This document shows, piece after piece, positions 24,802 to 32,852 of a stretch of DNA of 64,000 nt (position 1 is its first letter; the number at the start of each line of letters is the position of its first letter). Origin of the DNA: Absicoccus intestinalis (GTDB lineage Bacteria; Bacillota_I; Bacilli_A; Erysipelotrichales; Erysipelotrichaceae); assembly GCF_033971885.1 (NCBI RefSeq), contig NZ_JALBUS010000001.1, positions 153,629-217,628 on the forward strand, read 5' to 3'. The notes under the pieces are model-generated. The model ran no database searches. It was not told the DNA's origin and saw only the letters and a program-made list of their open reading frames with translations. The translations under genes were made by a program, and so were the position numbers.

Positions 24802-25320
24802 TTATTCTCCTAACACCGTAATGACACAACGACGTTGACGACCGCGTGTACGATCAAAATCCGCAAAATAGATATAACCCGTGGAGCCCACACCCAATTT
24901 TCCTTCGGTCACATCAAACACTTCACTCGAACCAATCAAGGTAGAACGCAAATGGGCATCCCCATTCCATAGATCTTGACGACCATTGGGTAGATACTCT
25001 TTCGCATTGGGCCAAGCCTCTACGGCTTTATAATGTTCTTCACCCGGATAGGTATAGGTATTGGCATCTACATGATCCGGGAAGATCTTAGCCAAACCGA
25101 CATTCAAATCATGCTGCAACGATTCATCCCCATTTTCATCCCGATCATGGGCATATTCTTCAAAGAATACCGAACAGGTGGTATGTGGGGAGATGACCGC
25201 ACAAATACCGGTTTGTACTCCACTTTCCTCAATAGCTTGACGAACTTCGTCCGTAATATTGATATACGATGTTGTTTTTCCATGGGATTGTACATGGATC
25301 ACTTTACGATAAACTGTCAT
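24802..25320 (-). CDS. YjbQ/UPF0047 family protein
   Basis: A 172-aa member of the YjbQ family, annotated elsewhere as secondary thiamine-phosphate synthase because of weak activity in a complementation assay; the true role is unclear. Visible: ISPHTTCSVFFEEY (conserved His-Thr-Thr), NGDAHLRSTLIGSSE and RQRRCVITVLGE. Usual family length is about 140 aa; the extra residues are in the central Asp/Tyr-rich part. Strong Shine-Dalgarno GGAGG. Confidence 0.85.
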   Translation of the reverse strand: MTVYRKVIHVQSHGKTTSYINITDEVRQAIEESGVQTGICAVISPHTTCSVFFEEYAHDRDENGDESLQHDLNVGLAKIFPDHVDANTYTYPGEEHYKAVEAWPNAKEYLPNGRQDLWNGDAHLRSTLIGSSEVFDVTEGKLGVGSTGYIYFADFDRTRGRQRRCVITVLGE

Positions 25321-25330
25321 ATTCCCTCCT

Positions 25331-26176
25331 CTATTTTTCTACAGGTTGTGTCGCAAACAATTGATAGACATGACGCAACATATCTTGCATGCCCTTTTTG
25401 GCAGCCGCTTTCATGGTATAGTAATCTTCAACTTCTGGTTCTTTTGGTTCTAAGGCAAAGACTGGTTTTGCTGCACTGACCATGAAATCCGAATACACAT
25501 TGATTTTGGCAATGCCTTCGGTAGCACAACGATGTAAATTGTCATCACCACTATTCGATCCACCATGTAAAACCAGTGGACAAGAAACAGCCGCTGCCAA
25601 TTCATGCAAACGATCAAAATTCAATTTTGGTGTACCTTTATACAAACCATGCGCAGTACCGATAGAAACGGCCAAAGAATCCACTTGACTTTCTTGGGCA
25701 AACGTCGTTGCTTCTTCGACGGTCGTATAAATATCGTTATCATCGGCATTTTCATTGGATCCCACATGACCGATTTCCCCTTCAACGACTACCCCATGGG
25801 CATGGGCATAATCGACAACTTTTTTCGTTAAGGCAATGTTTTCAGCCATTGGCAATTTGGATCCATCGATCATGACCGAAGTAAAGCCCAAATCAATGGC
25901 TTTCTTACAAGTTTCAAAACTTTCTCCATGATCCAAATGAAGAACCACCGGAACACTGGCTTTTTCAGCACGATATCGTGCTAGATAGGCCGCTGTCTCT
26001 AAATCGATCAACCGATTTAAATGACTTTCCGCTAACGAAATAATAATGGGTAAGTTTTCTTGTTCAGCAACTTCTAGATGCCATTTTAATGAATCCTCAT
26101 CGACAAAGTTGGCCGATGGAATCGCAAAATGTCCCGCTTGGGCAGCTTGGAACATCGCTTTTGATGTAACTAACAT
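25331..26176 (-). CDS. Class II ketose-bisphosphate aldolase (FbaA/GatY/KbaY family)
   Basis: Zinc-dependent aldolase: HLDHGES (zinc His and the preceding catalytic Asp), VEGEIGHVG, GTAHG and LVLHGGSNSGDD (zinc His and phosphate site) appear in order in 281 aa. The length suits fructose-1,6-bisphosphate or tagatose-1,6-bisphosphate aldolases; the substrate cannot be read from motifs alone. First gene of the aldolase-yjbQ-TPI-MBL operon behind its own promoter. Confidence 0.92.
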   Translation of the reverse strand: MLVTSKAMFQAAQAGHFAIPSANFVDEDSLKWHLEVAEQENLPIIISLAESHLNRLIDLETAAYLARYRAEKASVPVVLHLDHGESFETCKKAIDLGFTSVMIDGSKLPMAENIALTKKVVDYAHAHGVVVEGEIGHVGSNENADDNDIYTTVEEATTFAQESQVDSLAVSIGTAHGLYKGTPKLNFDRLHELAAAVSCPLVLHGGSNSGDDNLHRCATEGIAKINVYSDFMVSAAKPVFALEPKEPEVEDYYTMKAAAKKGMQDMLRHVYQLFATQPVEK

Positions 26177-26209
26177 GTATATACTCTCCTTAAAAATATC
26201 TCTGGCCCC

Positions 26210-26238
26210 ATTATACGATGAGTTTGTACTAAATACAA
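26210..26238 (-). promoter_or_regulatory. Promoter of the aldolase operon with spacer dyad
   Basis: Minus strand -35 TTGTAT (26233-26238), 17-bp spacer, -10 TATAAT (26210-26215). TTGTA-ctaaa-TACAA, read on the plus strand at 26224-26238, is an inverted repeat between and over the two boxes, a possible repressor site. Confidence 0.6.
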
Positions 26239-26279
26239 TATAACTTTTGACTTTTTGACATAATTTTGTTAGGACATTT

Positions 26280-26305
26280 AAAAAGCGCTACTTCTTCAGT
26301 AGCGC
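26280..26305 (-). terminator. Terminator of the patatin/hydrolase pair
   Basis: Perfect stem GCGCTAC/GTAGCGC (26285-26291 with 26299-26305), 7-nt loop, U-tract 26280-26284 on the minus strand. Confidence 0.88.
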
Positions 26306-26827
26306 GATAATGGCATCTATCGTTTTTAAGTTGGTTGAAATATCCTGTTTCACTTCGATCCGATGACCACCCGGAAAACCATGGTATTCGATCGCATGCG
26401 CTTGGCAATACGCTCGCAAGATGGCTGGATCCAAGACTTTATCTTCGTTTCCAGCAATGACCATACACCCACGATCCAAGTAAGGCAAGGTTTGGTGGAT
26501 CGGTGTCAAATAAATTTGTTGGCATGCAATGTGTAGGGCTTGTTGCGCCCAACCTGCGACAACGGTTCCTAAACTTTTCGAAACAAAGATCACGGTCTCA
26601 TAGCTTGCATAATCAACGGATTGCAGCTGCGGGAAACAATATTGTTTGGCCGCTTCAATTTCGGCAGTGATATCTTGATTGTGAAATTCAACTTGATCAA
26701 ATTGTGAGCCATACGAAACGGGTACGACTTCATAGCCTTGTTGGCGATAATACCAACCGGGATAATACAACAAGGGCATATCCACTGTATAGCGAATGCC
26801 CGGAAACAATAAGACTAAACCTTTCAT
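26288..26827 (-). CDS. Small alpha/beta-hydrolase-like protein
   Basis: A 179-aa protein starting with the beta-strand/oxyanion segment LVLLFPGIRYT and carrying the nucleophile elbow FVSKSLGTVVAG (Gly replaced by Lys in the usual GxSxG), a late acidic VIAGNEDKVLD and a C-terminal histidine in FPGGHRIE. This fits a short alpha/beta hydrolase of unknown substrate. It overlaps the upstream patatin gene by 4 bp; two lipase-type enzymes made together suggest a lipid-related role. Confidence 0.7.
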   Translation of the reverse strand: MKGLVLLFPGIRYTVDMPLLYYPGWYYRQQGYEVVPVSYGSQFDQVEFHNQDITAEIEAAKQYCFPQLQSVDYASYETVIFVSKSLGTVVAGWAQQALHIACQQIYLTPIHQTLPYLDRGCMVIAGNEDKVLDPAILRAYCQAHAIEYHGFPGGHRIEVKQDISTNLKTIDAIIALLKK

Positions 26828-27726
26828 TTTGTCGCCTCCAAATAGGTTTTTAACTGGGCCAATTGCCCCTTGGCATCTTCATAGCCCAAATAATACAATT
26901 GGCCTAATTTATCCATATTGGATTCCAAGCGCGAAATTGTGATGGGCTCACTCGGATAGAAAGTAAAGATGCGATGGGTATCGGTCAATTGATCGATGCG
27001 ATCACATTCTTCATTATACCGCCGATTGCTTGTATCCAGCTGTTGTTGAAAAGCTGGATAGTCTTTATAAAAAAGCCGATGGATTCTATGCATGGTATGT
27101 TCCTTTTTACGATAGGAACGCGGACGCGTGCGTACCACGACGATTTTTTCATACCCCTGATCAATGGCCCATTGCACCGGGATCTTCACGCTACATCCAC
27201 CATCCAGATACAAACCACCCTGCATCTTGATGGGTTTGGATACATAGGGCATCGAAGCCGACGCTTCGACCGCCTTGAAGATATCATCACAACGACTCTT
27301 TTCAAAATAGGTAGCTTTTCCGGTTTCCAGATCGGTACAAACTGCTACAAATCGTCGTTCTTTTTGATAGAACGTATCCAGATCCCAGGGATGTTCTTGG
27401 GCAAATCGACCCTTGAACACAAAATCAAAACCAATGATACCGGTATTTTGGGTATGCAGACCAACATATTCGGGATCATGGCGATATTTCAAATTTAATA
27501 AAGCACTCCGACCAATTTGGCCCATCGTATAGCTAAGACCATTCATGGCTCCACCGCTAACCCCAATGGTACAATCCAAATTGATATCGGCCTGCATCAA
27601 AGCATCCAAGACACCTTCTGAATAAAGGGCACGAAAGGCCCCACCTTCTAAGACCATACAGCCATGGATCAAGCGGTTGGATGCATGGCCAGATGGTAGA
27701 TCATCGATCCCAAAAAATGTTTTCAT
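26824..27726 (-). CDS. Patatin-like phospholipase (YjjU-type), paralogue of 22.5-kb gene
   Basis: A 300-aa patatin: LEGGAFRALYSEGVLDAL, nucleophile in GVSGGAMNG, DGGCSVKIPVQWA with the catalytic Asp. It closely follows the 22.5-kb patatin, including GCMVLEGGAFR and YYLGYEDAKGQ near the end, but lacks its N-terminal extension. ATG at 27726 is chosen because GGAGG stands 5 bp upstream; longer readings would run into the terminator hairpin at 27741-27765. Confidence 0.9.
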   Translation of the reverse strand: MKTFFGIDDLPSGHASNRLIHGCMVLEGGAFRALYSEGVLDALMQADINLDCTIGVSGGAMNGLSYTMGQIGRSALLNLKYRHDPEYVGLHTQNTGIIGFDFVFKGRFAQEHPWDLDTFYQKERRFVAVCTDLETGKATYFEKSRCDDIFKAVEASASMPYVSKPIKMQGGLYLDGGCSVKIPVQWAIDQGYEKIVVVRTRPRSYRKKEHTMHRIHRLFYKDYPAFQQQLDTSNRRYNEECDRIDQLTDTHRIFTFYPSEPITISRLESNMDKLGQLYYLGYEDAKGQLAQLKTYLEATK

Positions 27727-27740
27727 CATTTCCTCCATTG

Positions 27741-27765
27741 AAAAAGAAATCCTCTTCAGGATTTC
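27741..27765 (-). terminator. Terminator after the HxlR-type gene
   Basis: Perfect stem GAAATCCT/AGGATTTC (27746-27753 with 27758-27765), 4-nt loop, five-U tract (27741-27745) on the minus strand. The patatin ribosome-binding site follows immediately. Confidence 0.8.
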
Positions 27766-28052
27766 TCTGTCGTTGTTTCGGCCCATTGGAAGATCTCATC
27801 CAAGACCGGCACCAAGGCTTGGCCGTCTTTGGTGAAAGTATACCCACCTTGTTCGCATTGTAAGACATGGTATGTCATCAATTCCGATAGGGCTTGTTTT
27901 AGATCCGTATTGGTCACATAAATGATGTAGCCACGAATTTGTTCATACGTTGCGTTTTCATGATGAGAAATATACCATAAAATGGGAATGGCTAAGTGAT
28001 TTCCCAGTGCATGACGAATATAATTCATGATTGATCTTTCGCTTTGTGACAT
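27756..28052 (-). CDS. Winged-helix regulator, HxlR/MarR-like
   Basis: A 98-aa protein whose order of helices (LAIPILWYISHHENATYEQIRGYI, then TNTDLKQALSELMTYHVL, then a wing GGYTFTKDGQALVPVLDEIFQW) matches HxlR-type winged helix regulators, although the typical cysteine at the N-terminus is missing. Shine-Dalgarno GAGGAG. It follows the GNAT gene by 2 bp. The target is unknown; the adjacent patatin operon is a candidate. Confidence 0.72.
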   Translation of the reverse strand: MSQSERSIMNYIRHALGNHLAIPILWYISHHENATYEQIRGYIIYVTNTDLKQALSELMTYHVLQCEQGGYTFTKDGQALVPVLDEIFQWAETTTEKS

Positions 28053-28054
28053 TG

Positions 28055-28483
28055 TTACTCCTCAATCTGATATTCATACCAATTGCCCAAATGGGGCTGA
28101 AAGCCAAAATTCACAAACATATTGGCCGTTTGAATATTTCCTTCCGGAATAAAGAGATGCACTTTCGTAACTTGATTGACGCGCATCTTCTCAAGAGCAT
28201 CTTGTACCATGATATTCAACATGCCCTTGCCAAAATAAGCCGGATGGATGGCGATATGGGTGATCCAAGCTTCTCTTTCTTTTTCATCAAGGATCAATGC
28301 CCCCACCAGGGTATCGTATTGAAAACACAAAAATACTTTTTCATTCTGAATGGCTTCTTGTAACAGATCCTCATTGACTTCCATCAGGGCATGTTCTTTA
28401 TCCGTATGTTTCATACAATATTGATAAAAATAACGAACCCGTGGAAATTCGCCCACATTGGCTTTACGAATATCTAATGACAT
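28055..28483 (-). CDS. GNAT-family N-acetyltransferase
   Basis: A 142-aa single-domain GNAT protein: IRKANVGEFPRV at the start, WITHIAIHPAYFGKGMLNIMVQDAL containing the acetyl-CoA loop (Y-F-G-K-G-M), and NIQTANMFVNFGF near the end. The start at 28483 is used (GGAGCAAGGA upstream); an open extension to 28552 would overlap the nucleotidyltransferase gene and shows no ribosome-binding site. The substrate is unknown. Confidence 0.88.
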   Translation of the reverse strand: MSLDIRKANVGEFPRVRYFYQYCMKHTDKEHALMEVNEDLLQEAIQNEKVFLCFQYDTLVGALILDEKEREAWITHIAIHPAYFGKGMLNIMVQDALEKMRVNQVTKVHLFIPEGNIQTANMFVNFGFQPHLGNWYEYQIEE

Positions 28484-28517
28484 GATTCCTTGCTCCGTAA
28501 CAATACTATACCACAAA

Positions 28518-29426
28518 TTAGAGATCAGAATATAGGTTTTCTGGATAGACACCCTGCTTGATCAACGCCCGAAAACTCTTTTCCACCACCGGTTTATCTT
28601 CTTGATACGTTACACCAAACCAAGTATCGGGTGTCTCCAATACTTTGACTTTTATGCGGTTTTCCTTTAAAAGATCCCCAATCCAGATGGGTAATAAATA
28701 TTCCCCCGTTTCATGATTCTTAGGATCGGATAAAAACGTTTTGAACCCTTCTTCTAACAGGGGAAGGAAGGCTTGGGTAAAGCCCCACATATTCATGGAC
28801 ACATGCGAATGGACATCAATCGTCTGTCCATGGCTTTGCGCCCCCTCTGGGGTTTTTTCAATGTCATGCGTTTCTACGATCGACGTCAAGAAATCATTCT
28901 TTGTCTGACATAGGCCCCGTGTGACCGTACCATTTTCACTCAAGGTATTCTTTAAAATGAAACCAGCCATACAATAGGTGTTTGGATCGGTATTGGTTTG
29001 AAGAAAATCATAGATCATCGAAAAAGCATGTTTGCCATAATAATCATCGGCATTGATGACACAGAAAGGTCCATCGATATAGGCTTTTGCGGCCAATACG
29101 GCTTGCCCGGTTCCCCATGGTTTGGTCCGTGTGGATGGACAAGTAAAGCCAGCGGGCAAATCTTCCAAAGCCTGGAAACAGTAATGGATCGCAATCTCTT
29201 TGTCTTTGACTACCTCTTCAATGCGGTTACCAATCCGTTCTTTGAAATCTTCTTCAATGTCTTTGCGAATGATAAAGATCAATTGATCAAATCCAGCTTG
29301 GATGGCATCATGAATGGAATAATCCATGATGATCTCATCGTGCAAACCAACGGGTTCCAATTGTTTGATGCCCGTGCCAAATCGACTGCCCAAGCCAGCC
29401 GCCATAATGACTAATGATGTATGCAT
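28518..29426 (-). CDS. Sugar-nucleotidyltransferase-like protein
   Basis: A 302-aa protein beginning with the nucleotidyltransferase signature MAAGLGSRFG, followed by the conserved lysine of IKQLEPVG and a VINADDYYG metal-binding Asp pair. The closest general class is NTP-sugar pyrophosphorylases (RmlA/GlmU-N type). The next gene upstream encodes a left-handed beta-helix protein, so the two together resemble a split GlmU-like enzyme; whether they interact is inference. The nucleotide and sugar used cannot be read from sequence. Confidence 0.82.
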   Translation of the reverse strand: MHTSLVIMAAGLGSRFGTGIKQLEPVGLHDEIIMDYSIHDAIQAGFDQLIFIIRKDIEEDFKERIGNRIEEVVKDKEIAIHYCFQALEDLPAGFTCPSTRTKPWGTGQAVLAAKAYIDGPFCVINADDYYGKHAFSMIYDFLQTNTDPNTYCMAGFILKNTLSENGTVTRGLCQTKNDFLTSIVETHDIEKTPEGAQSHGQTIDVHSHVSMNMWGFTQAFLPLLEEGFKTFLSDPKNHETGEYLLPIWIGDLLKENRIKVKVLETPDTWFGVTYQEDKPVVEKSFRALIKQGVYPENLYSDL

Positions 29427-29438
29427 ATAAACCTCTTT

Positions 29439-30089
29439 CTATCGCTTCGCAACCACGATGCCACCGGTCTTGACAATACTATGTGACGGAATCACACCGC
29501 GTACACAAGATACGGGATAAATATTCGAATAGGGACCAATAACCGTTCCCGGATTTAACACACTGTTACAACCTACTTCCACATGGTCACCCAACATGGC
29601 TCCAAATTTCTTCAATCCAGTTTCGATGTCTTCTAATCCATGCACAACGACCAAGGTCTTATCACTTTTGACATTGGACGTGATCGAGCCAGCTCCCATA
29701 TGCGAATAATAACCTAAAATACTATCGCCCACATAGTTATAATGTGGCGTCTGTACATGATCAAACAAGATCACATTTTTTAATTCCACGCTGTTACCAA
29801 CTACACAATCGGCCCCAACCAAAGCACTGGAACGAATAAAGGCACAATGACGAACTTCGGTACGAGGACCAATGATGCAAGGGGCACCCAAGTAAGCCGT
29901 TGGTGCCACGATGGCACTTTCATGCACCCAAACATGTTCACAAACTTCATGATAGTCGCTCGAAAGAGTGGGTCCCAATTCTAAGATAAAATCCTTGATT
30001 CCTTTCAAGGCTTGCCAAGGATAGGTAAATTGAGATAAATACTCTTTCGCTAGCGTATGATCTAAATCATACATATCTTTCATTTCCAT
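29439..30089 (-). CDS. Left-handed beta-helix (hexapeptide) protein, GlmU C-terminal-like
   Basis: A 216-aa protein with a helical N-terminal cap (to about residue 50) and then hexapeptide turns such as VAPTAYLGAPCIIGPRTEV, ALVGADCVVGNSV and LGDHVEVGCNSVLNPGTVIGP. HMGAGSITSNVKSD matches the acetyl-CoA site region of GlmU acetyltransferase domains. It lies 12 bp from the nucleotidyltransferase gene. It is expected to be a trimeric acyl- or nucleotidyl-sugar enzyme or its partner. Confidence 0.85.
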   Translation of the reverse strand: MEMKDMYDLDHTLAKEYLSQFTYPWQALKGIKDFILELGPTLSSDYHEVCEHVWVHESAIVAPTAYLGAPCIIGPRTEVRHCAFIRSSALVGADCVVGNSVELKNVILFDHVQTPHYNYVGDSILGYYSHMGAGSITSNVKSDKTLVVVHGLEDIETGLKKFGAMLGDHVEVGCNSVLNPGTVIGPYSNIYPVSCVRGVIPSHSIVKTGGIVVAKR

Positions 30090-30103
30090 ACAAAACTCAC
30101 TTT

Positions 30104-31312
30104 CTATTCTTCCTTAATAGTATCTAAATTTCTTTTTTTGTCCATAGCCTGCTCATAAATCTGCTCTAACTCGTTCTGGTCCCATAAGACCGGAACGGGA
30201 TATAAAGGATTGGCTTCTTGATCGGCATACCGAGCCATCTGAGGGATATCCTGCTTTTGAATTTGGGGAATGGTCAAAGGAATATCCATGGCTTGATCCA
30301 ATTGCCGGATGGATTCGATCATTTTCTGGGCCGCCTTTTCATCGGGCATCGACGCATCGGCTAAACCAATTTCCGTTGCGATATCATGCAGTTTTTTATC
30401 GATCGTGTGCCCATAGGCTTGTAAAACGATGGGCAACAAGGTCGCATTGGTTTGGCCATGGGGCAAATTATATTGTCCACCCAAAGAATGCGCAATCGCA
30501 TGCACATAACCGACATACGACTTGGAAAAAGCATCGCCCGCTAAATACGATGCTTGTAACATATTCTTACGGGCTCTTCGGTTGGTTCCATCTCGATACG
30601 CGACCAAAATATTTTCATAGATCAAGCGAATGGCTGTCAATGCTTCTTGACGAGTCTGTTTCGTCATCGATCGACCCATATAGGCTTCCATGGCATGGGT
30701 CAAAGCATCCATTCCCGTCGATGCCGTTAAATGCGGTGGCAAAGAAAGGGTTAATACCGGATCCAAGATAGCCACATCGGGAATCAAGACAAAATCATTG
30801 ATCGCATATTTATGATGTGTCTGACTATCGGTCACGACAGCGGCAAGCGTCGTTTCACTGCCCGTTCCAGCAGTGGTCGGGATCAAGATCAACAAAGGGG
30901 TTTTCTTGCGCACTTTTAAGACCCCGGCCATTTGCGCAATGGTTTTTTGTGGTCGGGCAATTTGCGCAGCCACAGCTTTGGCACAATCCAAGGAAGAACC
31001 TCCACCAAAGCCAATGATATGATCACAGTGTTCCTGTTGATACATCTGATAGGCCTGGCCAATCTGATCGGTTGTGGGATTGGCTTTGACCCCATCAAAG
31101 ATCGATACGCTTTCATATTGTTGGATGAGTTCTTGCATGCCTTCACTTTGAACCGTATGCGATCCAGTCACGATCAATGGATGATTTTTTTTGACCTGAT
31201 GGATGTCCTGGATATGATGTAAGATTTGAGGATTGCGATACGGCAAAAGAGGCAAAAGAAGCCGCATGCTCTTTTGGAACATACGGCACCACAATCGTCT
31301 AGGCCATCTCAT
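30104..31312 (-). CDS. Iron-containing alcohol dehydrogenase
   Basis: A 402-aa group III (Fe-ADH) enzyme, NAD(P)-dependent with a metal site. Visible: GFGGGSSLDCAKA (nucleotide site), TAGTGSETT, DALTHAMEAY and HAIAHSLGGQYNLPHGQTNA, which supply the iron ligands (Asp, His, His, His). The N-terminal segment RMFQKSMRLLLPLLPYRNP is typical of a clostridial subgroup, which supports the ATG at 31312, overlapping the MarR gene by 14 bp. The substrate is unknown. Confidence 0.93.
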   Translation of the reverse strand: MRWPRRLWCRMFQKSMRLLLPLLPYRNPQILHHIQDIHQVKKNHPLIVTGSHTVQSEGMQELIQQYESVSIFDGVKANPTTDQIGQAYQMYQQEHCDHIIGFGGGSSLDCAKAVAAQIARPQKTIAQMAGVLKVRKKTPLLILIPTTAGTGSETTLAAVVTDSQTHHKYAINDFVLIPDVAILDPVLTLSLPPHLTASTGMDALTHAMEAYMGRSMTKQTRQEALTAIRLIYENILVAYRDGTNRRARKNMLQASYLAGDAFSKSYVGYVHAIAHSLGGQYNLPHGQTNATLLPIVLQAYGHTIDKKLHDIATEIGLADASMPDEKAAQKMIESIRQLDQAMDIPLTIPQIQKQDIPQMARYADQEANPLYPVPVLWDQNELEQIYEQAMDKKRNLDTIKEE

Positions 31313-31751
31313 TCTTTGTTTCTCCCACAAATGTAGCTAGATGATCATACATACTTTTCAGATAAGCATTGAATGCGTCTAGATTTTCCATGTCTTCTCC
31401 TGCTAGATCCATTGCCGATTGAATTTTTGTGCAGAATTGTTCGGCAACAAGCATACCATCATCAGTTAAATTATATTTGAGACGATATACTTTTTGATCA
31501 CTCTGTTCACGAGTAATCATACCTTTATTCATCAATTCTTTCAATCCTCGCGATACGGCGGCTTTATCGACATGACATAAATTGGTTAATTCTTTGGATG
31601 TTAAGCCTTCCGGTTGATGATAGTACAACGCAAACAAAAAAATCGCATCTGACCCATGCAGACCATACTTTTTCATTTCATCATTCTTTATTTTTTGAAT
31701 CAAGAAATGAATTCGGCTGATCATGTCCGCGAATGATTCAAATCCCTCCAT
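31299..31751 (-). CDS. MarR-family transcriptional regulator
   Basis: A 150-aa MarR protein with the winged-helix core LTSKELTNLCHVDKAAVSRGLKELMNKGMI followed by the wing DQKVYRLKYNLTDDG and flanking dimerisation helices. ATG at 31751 has GGGAG 7 bp upstream. It is first in an operon with an alcohol dehydrogenase, hexapeptide protein and nucleotidyltransferase, so autoregulation of that operon is likely; a palindrome at 31805-31817 is a candidate operator. Confidence 0.9.
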   Translation of the reverse strand: MEGFESFADMISRIHFLIQKIKNDEMKKYGLHGSDAIFLFALYYHQPEGLTSKELTNLCHVDKAAVSRGLKELMNKGMITREQSDQKVYRLKYNLTDDGMLVAEQFCTKIQSAMDLAGEDMENLDAFNAYLKSMYDHLATFVGETKNEMA

Positions 31752-31776
31752 ACAACTGCTCCCTCTTATGTTTACC

Positions 31777-31817
31777 ATTATACCAATTTTAACCTATCAC
31801 GCAAAGTTAACTTAACT
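31777..31817 (-). promoter_or_regulatory. MarR promoter with adjacent palindrome
   Basis: Minus-strand -10 TATAAT (31777-31782), with TTGCGT 16 bp upstream as a weak -35. Directly next to it is the perfect inverted repeat AGTTAA-C-TTAACT (31805-31817), a plausible MarR binding site. Confidence 0.5.
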
Positions 31818-31912
31818 ATTTATTAAATTAAATAAATAATTGATAAATATCGATAAATTTCGTAAAAGATCTCGGGATATATTTTCATTCTTTTATGTAT
31901 TTAAAAGAGAAT

Positions 31913-31945
31913 AAAAAAAACTAGAAGTTATTTCCAACTTCTAGT
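31913..31945 (-). terminator. Terminator of the arginine operon
   Basis: Perfect stem ACTAGAAGTT/AACTTCTAGT (31920-31929 with 31936-31945), 6-nt loop, eight-U tract (31913-31920) on the minus strand; overlaps the argF stop codon. Confidence 0.93.
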
Positions 31946-32852
31946 CCTGCATCAATCGAACCATGACGGCTTTTTGTGCATGCAGACGATTTTCCGCCTC
32001 ATCAAAGATCTCATTGGCATGGGCTTCAAATACCGCTTCGGTAATTTCTTCCCCACGATGGGCTGGCAAACAATGCAACACCATACAATCGTCTTTCGCT
32101 TGGGCCATCAATTGTGCATTGACCTGATACACGCCTTCAAAGACAGCTCTTCTTTGAGCGGCCTGGCCTTCTTCACCCATGGAAGCCCAAACATCGGTCA
32201 AGATGACATCCGCGTCCTTGGCTGCTTCCATTGGATCTTGCGTCAATTCAAATTTATCACCATAGTCTTTCGCAAAGGCCAAACATTTTTCATCGGGTAA
32301 ATAGCCTTCCGGACAAGCACACGCAAAGGACATGCCCGTCTTTAAGGCACCCACCATCAAGGAATTACACATATTGTTGCCATCGCCAATAAAGGTCATC
32401 TTCAATCCTTCGAGTTTTCCTTTGTATTCACGAATGGTTTGTAGATCGGCCAACACTTGACATGGATGGGCAAAATCCGTCAAGCCATTGATGATGGGAA
32501 TATCGCCATATTCGGCTAAGGCTTCAACTTCCGCTTGTTCATACGTACGGATCATGATGCCATCCAAATACCGCGATAAGACACGGGCGGTATCTTGAAT
32601 GGGTTCGCCCCGACCAATCTGCATGGTCGATGCATCCAAGAATAAGGGATAGGCACCCAGTTGTACGGCTCCGACTTCAAAGGAGACCCGCGTCCGTGTA
32701 GAATTCTTTTCAAAGATCAAACCAATGGTCTTATTTTTCAAATAGGGTTTATAAATGCCTTGTTTCACTTCGGCTTTCACAATATCGGCCAAATTCAAGA
32801 TATCCTGAATATCTTGTTCCGATGTTTCCAATAAAGATAGTAAATGTTTCAT
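31941..32852 (-). CDS. argF: Ornithine carbamoyltransferase
   Basis: Makes citrulline from ornithine and carbamoyl phosphate. The 303-aa protein has the carbamoyl-phosphate site STRTR at 51-55, HPCQVLADLQT, FIGDGNNMCNSL and HCLPAHRGEE, whose cysteine binds ornithine. It adjoins argD without a gap and is the last gene of the arg operon; its stop codon lies in the terminator. The arginine-synthesis context favours the anabolic ArgF rather than a deiminase-pathway enzyme. Confidence 0.96.
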   Translation of the reverse strand: MKHLLSLLETSEQDIQDILNLADIVKAEVKQGIYKPYLKNKTIGLIFEKNSTRTRVSFEVGAVQLGAYPLFLDASTMQIGRGEPIQDTARVLSRYLDGIMIRTYEQAEVEALAEYGDIPIINGLTDFAHPCQVLADLQTIREYKGKLEGLKMTFIGDGNNMCNSLMVGALKTGMSFACACPEGYLPDEKCLAFAKDYGDKFELTQDPMEAAKDADVILTDVWASMGEEGQAAQRRAVFEGVYQVNAQLMAQAKDDCMVLHCLPAHRGEEITEAVFEAHANEIFDEAENRLHAQKAVMVRLMQD

